Assembly: GCA_934096275.1 (NCBI GenBank)
Contig: CAKOLK010000010.1
Span: 1 to 23,709, forward strand
Length of the DNA stretch: 23,709 bases
DNA from: an uncultured Bacilli bacterium
GTDB lineage: Bacteria; Bacillota_I; Bacilli_A; RF39; UBA660
Direction: 5' to 3'
The translations under genes were made by a program, and so were the position numbers. Shown in pieces: positions 21,091 through 23,709 of this stretch (its first letter is position 1; every line of letters starts with the position of its first letter). The notes under the pieces are model-generated. The model saw only the letters and a list, made by a program, of their open reading frames with translations, was not told the DNA's origin and did not search any database.

Positions 21091-21518
21091 TCTTTAATAG
21101 AACTAGATAATTCTTTCATATCACATCTATTTTTTACTAAAGGAGTAATTTCTTTCATGACGTTACCAAAATCTTTAATACTTTCTGCACCAGTTTTTGA
21201 AATAACTTCATTTATAATATCATTTAGTTCATCTTCACTTAGCATACTAGGCATATACTTCTTTAAAATATCTACTTCTTGTTGATATGATTCAACTAGA
21301 TCCATTCTATTAGCATTTTTAAACTCTTCGATTGAATCATTTCTCATTTTGATTTGTTTATTAATAACATCAAGATATAATTCATCATTTTCTTCTTTTT
21401 TGTTATTAATTACTTCAAGTTGTACTGCTCCTTTTACTGCTCTTAAGGTATTAAGTAATACTTTGTTTTTTTCTTTCATTGCACTTATTAAGTCATTTTT
21501 AATTGTTTCTTTTAACAT
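21075..21518 (-). CDS. yqeY: GatB/YqeY domain protein
   Basis: 147 residues, the usual length. It has the typical start LKETIKNDLISAMKEKNKVLLNTLRAVKGAVQ, the middle YLDVINKQIKMRNDSIEEF, and the C-terminal helical YqeY domain (SYQQEVDILKKYMPSMLSEDEL through GNVMKEITPLVKNRCD). It is related to the tRNA-binding tail of GatB; the precise role is unclear. It follows rpsU as in most Bacillota. AAAGGAGG precedes the ATG. Confidence 0.95.
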   Translation of the reverse strand: MLKETIKNDLISAMKEKNKVLLNTLRAVKGAVQLEVINNKKEENDELYLDVINKQIKMRNDSIEEFKNANRMDLVESYQQEVDILKKYMPSMLSEDELNDIINEVISKTGAESIKDFGNVMKEITPLVKNRCDMKELSSSIKERLNH

Positions 21519-21531
21519 AAATATCCTCCTT

Positions 21532-21561
21532 TAAAATTAAAGAGAAAGATTAACTTTCTCT
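21532..21561 (-). terminator. Terminator-like hairpin at the end of rpsU
   Basis: An 8-bp stem AGAGAAAG/CTTTCTCT (21541-21548 with 21554-21561) leads on the minus strand into TTAATTTT. It covers the rpsU stop codon and probably lets only part of transcription pass to yqeY. Confidence 0.65.
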
Positions 21562-21747
21562 TCTTGTTCTTTTATTTCTTTTTCTAGAGTTGATTGTATT
21601 TTGTTTCTTTTCTTCTCTTCTTACTACTCCAGGTTTAGAATAGTATTTTCTTTTTTTAACGTCAGAAAGGACACCATCACGAGAACATTTTACTTTGAAA
21701 CGTTTGATTGCACCATCTAAGTTACCTTTTACACTAACTTCTGTCAT
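21550..21747 (-). CDS. rpsU: 30S ribosomal protein S21
   Basis: 65 residues with the S21 pattern: an N-terminal strand, GNLDGAIKRFKVKCSRDGVLSDVKKRKYYSKPGVVRREE, and a very basic tail. AAAGGAGGG precedes the ATG. First gene of the long minus-strand operon ending with recO. Confidence 0.96.
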   Translation of the reverse strand: MTEVSVKGNLDGAIKRFKVKCSRDGVLSDVKKRKYYSKPGVVRREEKKQNTINSRKRNKRTRRES

Positions 21748-21781
21748 ATATATCCCTCCTTTTCGTGTTTAATTCATTAGT

Positions 21782-21810
21782 ATTATATCAAAGATTTATT
21801 TTGTTTTCAA
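21782..21810 (-). promoter_or_regulatory. Promoter of the rpsU operon
   Basis: On the minus strand, -35 TTGAAA and a consensus -10 TATAAT are exactly 17 bases apart, about 35 bases before the rpsU start. Confidence 0.75.
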
Positions 21811-21840
21811 CTTTTTTCTTTGTTTTTTTCAAAAATATAG

Positions 21841-21869
21841 TTGACTTTTTTCAAAAAAAATAATATTAT
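21841..21869 (+). promoter_or_regulatory. Promoter of small RNA 1
   Basis: TTGACT and TATTAT are exactly 17 bases apart. The same two hexamers with the same spacing recur at small RNA 2. Confidence 0.75.
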
Positions 21870-21874
21870 TAAAA

Positions 21875-21970
21875 TGCGTGGTAGATTACCCGCCTACTTT
21901 TTACGGCAAAATGTGAAAAGTAGTTCAACCAAAACCCCCTGAAGAGAGACGAAAGTCTCTCGCTTTTTTT
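21875..21970 (+). ncRNA. Small RNA 1 with C-rich unpaired segment
   Basis: About 95 bases between its own promoter and an intrinsic terminator (GAGAGAC/GTCTCTC, 21944-21950 with 21955-21961, then seven T). Two further stems: GCG-GGTA with TACC-CGC (21876-21893), and CTACTTTT/AAAAGTAG (21894-21901 with 21916-21923). Between stem two and the terminator is unpaired CAACCAAAACCCCCTGA. C-rich open segments in Bacillota sRNAs (RsaE/RoxS type) pair with Shine-Dalgarno sites, so a trans-acting regulator is plausible. It has no ORF. No Rfam family is recognised by eye. Confidence 0.7.
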
Positions 21971-22027
21971 ATATATTTTTAAATAATTATAAAACCACTT
22001 GCATATACTACATATACAATGATACTA

Positions 22028-22056
22028 TTGACTTTTCTACAAATATATAGTATTAT
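22028..22056 (+). promoter_or_regulatory. Promoter of small RNA 2
   Basis: TTGACT (22028-22033) and TATTAT (22051-22056) are 17 bases apart, matching the small RNA 1 promoter. Confidence 0.75.
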
Positions 22057-22061
22057 TGTGT

Positions 22062-22170
22062 TACCGGAGAGAAATCTTGTCAGGTCGATAGTTAGGATAC
22101 GATTTTTTAATTAAGTGTGCTGTGTTGTACACCGCCCTAACTGGGAAAAAGTCACTTTGTGACTTTTTTT
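22062..22170 (+). ncRNA. Small RNA 2, structured, unknown family
   Basis: About 108 bases, ending in a terminator AAGTCAC/GTGACTT (22149-22155 with 22159-22165) followed by T-runs; the hairpin also has T on the other strand and can serve the convergent DUF3800 gene. A long-range stem AGTTAGG/CCTAACT (22090-22096 with 22136-22142) encloses a small hairpin GTGT-TGT-ACAC (22122-22132). The 5' part GGAGAG...GTCAGGTCGAT is unpaired or weakly paired. I considered and rejected SRP RNA, ZTP riboswitch and twister. It has no ORF. Confidence 0.7.
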
Positions 22171-22173
22171 CTT

Positions 22174-22890
22174 TTAAGGAAGAATTATTTTAAAATCTAT
22201 AAACTCAGATAATGACCCACTAATGTCATAAGAATTATCAATAGCTTTTTTTCTAATTGTACCTGCTAGTAAATCAGCTGCTTGAACAACATAACTTTTC
22301 CCAGAGTCTTGATAAGATATCTTTACTTCTAAATCAGAAAATATTATTGGTGCTTTCTTTGAAAAATAATTATAATTCGAAATACCATGCTTTAGTTCTT
22401 CGATTAATCCATCATGTAAATTATAATATCCATTACTTTTTGTACTTTGTTGATCAATATTTATTATTAATCTAATTGCTTTATTAGGATCAATTTTTTC
22501 TTCTTTTATTAAAGTTTTAATTATTTCCTTAATTAATCTACGTAATGAATAATCAATAAATCTCCCTTTAGCAGATTTACTTTGCTTTATATAATCATAA
22601 ACATTATCATTTTCGACAACTAAGGCAATAGTATAGTATCTGTTTAAATAATTCATTATTCTTCTTTTATCACTCTTTTTTATATTAGTATTTTTAATTT
22701 CAGGACATTTCTTATTACATATATTACAATAACTGCACTTAATATCGTTAATTATAGTTCGATATTGCGTAATAAACTTGTCCTTTTCTTTCTTTGATAA
22801 AAATAATAATCCCCCATAAACACTAATTTTTTCTTTATTTGTTAACTTTCCAGAATCATCTAAATTAATATAAATTTCTTGTGCTTTCAT
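22174..22890 (-). CDS. DUF3800 family protein
   Basis: 238 residues. The start IYINLDDSGKL matches the DUF3800 signature (Asp-[Glu/Asp]-Ser-Gly after a strand) and the end SYVVQAADLLAGTIRKK matches its Q-x-A-D-x-x-[AS]-[GY] motif; an acidic NIDQQS lies between. This suggests a RNase H-like nuclease fold with Asp residues as metal ligands (inference; family function is not established). A cysteine cluster CSYCNICNKKC (about residues 52-62) may bind zinc and is not something I associate with every member. AAGGAGG precedes the ATG. Such genes are often found in mobile or defence-type accessory regions. Confidence 0.85.
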   Translation of the reverse strand: MKAQEIYINLDDSGKLTNKEKISVYGGLLFLSKKEKDKFITQYRTIINDIKCSYCNICNKKCPEIKNTNIKKSDKRRIMNYLNRYYTIALVVENDNVYDYIKQSKSAKGRFIDYSLRRLIKEIIKTLIKEEKIDPNKAIRLIINIDQQSTKSNGYYNLHDGLIEELKHGISNYNYFSKKAPIIFSDLEVKISYQDSGKSYVVQAADLLAGTIRKKAIDNSYDISGSLSEFIDFKIILP

Positions 22891-23035
22891 ATTGATTTCC
22901 TCCTTGATGTATAAAACATTGTACCACTTTTTTTGAAATGAAAAAATAAATATAAAATCATATAGATTCTATAGCAGCATATATAATGATTACTACATTA
23001 AAAAGAACATAAGATATATCAAGGAGGAAAAAAAT

Positions 23036-23709
23036 ATGAATAATTGTTGTAAACCACAACATGATAAATGCAAAGATAAAATATATATAATTGGTACGCC
23101 TGGCCCAAGAGGAAGAGATGGCGCTGGTACTGTAACAGTTGGAACTACTACTACTGGAGATGCTGGTACTAATGCTTCCGTCACTAATACAGGAACTGCT
23201 CAAAACGCTGTTTTAAACTTTACTATTCCTAGAGGTGAAACTGGGGCAACTGGTCCTCAAGGTCCCCAAGGTGAAACTGGGGCAACTGGCCCTCAAGGTC
23301 CCGCTGGTACTGCTGGTGAAGCCGCTACTGTAACAGTTGGAACCACTACTACCGGAGATGCTGGTACTAATGCTTCCGTTACTAATACAGGAACTGCTCA
23401 AAACGCTGTTTTAAACTTCACTATTCCTAGAGGCGAAACTGGGGCAACTGGTCCTCAAGGCCCTCAAGGTGAAACTGGAGCTGTCGGACCACAAGGTCCC
23501 GCTGGTACTGCTGGTGAAGCCGCTACTGTAACAGTTGGAACTACTACTACCGGAGATGCTGGTACTAATGCTTCCGTTACTAATACAGGAACTGCTCAAA
23601 ATGCTGTTTTAAACTTCACTATTCCTAGAGGTGAAACTGGGGCAACTGGTCCTCAAGGCCCTCAAGGTGAAACTGGAGCTGTCGGACCACAAGGTCCCGC
23701 TGGTACTGC
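23036..23709 (+). CDS. Collagen-like repeat protein (partial, runs off the window)
   Basis: Starts MNNCCKPQHDKCKDK after a strong AAGGAGG site, continues open to the last base, and lacks its C-terminus. From residue 20 it has Gly-X-Y triplets (GTPGPRGRDG, then GETGATGPQGPQGETGATGPQGPAG), the collagen triple-helix pattern. These alternate with a block of about 36 residues, TVTVGTTTTGDAGTNASVTN through NFTIPRG. No signal peptide is visible; the N-terminus has four cysteines. Such proteins form trimeric filaments on cell or spore surfaces or phage tails. The triplet/beta-block alternation is common in gut Bacillota and phage fibres. Base use is more GC-rich than the neighbours. Confidence 0.88.
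   Translation, partial: MNNCCKPQHDKCKDKIYIIGTPGPRGRDGAGTVTVGTTTTGDAGTNASVTNTGTAQNAVLNFTIPRGETGATGPQGPQGETGATGPQGPAGTAGEAATVTVGTTTTGDAGTNASVTNTGTAQNAVLNFTIPRGETGATGPQGPQGETGAVGPQGPAGTAGEAATVTVGTTTTGDAGTNASVTNTGTAQNAVLNFTIPRGETGATGPQGPQGETGAVGPQGPAGT
23132..23709 (+). repeat. 198-bp tandem repeats in the collagen-like gene
   Basis: Copies start at 23132, 23330 and 23528, exactly 198 bp (66 codons) apart; the third is cut by the window end. They are nearly identical, differing by a few synonymous changes and by GATGPQ versus GAVGPQ near the end of each unit. Confidence 0.92.

Noticed and set aside
22062..22148. Small RNA 2 as SRP RNA, because of GTCAGGTC
   Set aside because: SRP RNA continues with CCGGAAGGAAGCAGC in the apical loop; here it continues GATAGTTAGGATACG, so the GGAA tetraloop is missing.
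22062..22148. Small RNA 2 as ZTP riboswitch or twister ribozyme, because of CCGCC near TAACT/GGG
   Set aside because: The ZTP core CCGCCTGGGCA is interrupted, and the twister conserved internal loops are missing. It ends in a terminator before a convergent gene, so no downstream gene is controlled.
23213..23599. Minus-strand Ser-rich ORFs with 198-bp spacing
   Set aside because: They are antisense shadows of the collagen-like repeats; no ribosome sites.
23132..23709. CRISPR-like array from regular repeats
   Set aside because: Units are 198 bp, in frame and coding, without spacers. No CRISPR array is seen anywhere in the window.

Overview
The window is AT-rich bacterial DNA (roughly 27-30% GC by eye). 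It carries clear Bacillota housekeeping blocks: rpsU-yqeY-yqfC-yqfD-[vanZ]-ybeY-dgkA-cdd-era-yqzL-recO, rpmF, rplS with an L19-type leader, rpmG-efp, and sufB. TGA is used as a stop (the cdd/era ATGA overlap), so this is not the Mycoplasma code. Gene order, very low GC and the surface-protein types suggest an uncultivated gut-type Bacilli/Erysipelotrichia-grade lineage. That placement is inference.

Layout. 1-2600: a large serine recombinase gene (minus strand) with three imperfect 66-bp direct repeats just upstream of it, a small unknown gene, and the terminator of a tRNA-Gly(GCC) gene. 2645-6905: tRNA-Gly, efp, rpmG, a class B penicillin-binding protein, a small DUF2624-like gene on the plus strand, lepB, and rplS with leader and promoter. 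6957-15255 is the accessory part. It holds two paralogous surface proteins (6957-8645 and 12305-13333) that share a C-terminal domain of about 260 residues, and between them sufB with an unknown partner gene, a putative heavy-metal exporter, and a cysteine-less thioredoxin-like protein. It also holds two tiny hydrophobic-peptide genes inside long inverted repeats (8898-9104 and 13500-13699), a degenerate polysaccharide deacetylase and an unknown membrane protein. 15304-21810: rpmF, a lipoprotein, and the long rpsU-to-recO operon, which reads leftward from a strong promoter at 21782-21810. 21841-22170: two tandem small RNAs, each with its own promoter and terminator. 22174-23709: a DUF3800 protein and the start of a collagen-like protein with 198-bp repeats that runs off the window.

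Most notable points. (1) The paralogue at 12305 has a run of ten G just after its properly spaced ribosome binding site and ATG. At this length the upstream start is out of frame; removing one G restores the frame, so it looks like a contingency (phase-variable) gene caught OFF. (2) The other paralogue holds a GC-rich (about 53%), pyrimidine-ending-codon cassette exactly where diversity-generating retroelements rewrite C-type-lectin-like proteins, though no reverse transcriptase or template repeat is in the window. (3) The two hydrophobic-peptide loci share one architecture (5' inverted repeat, Shine-Dalgarno, peptide of 20-22 residues, internal hairpin, 3' inverted repeat, opposing promoter), which is the layout of type I toxin-antitoxin modules. 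None of these is proven by sequence alone; the deciding tests are given with each finding.
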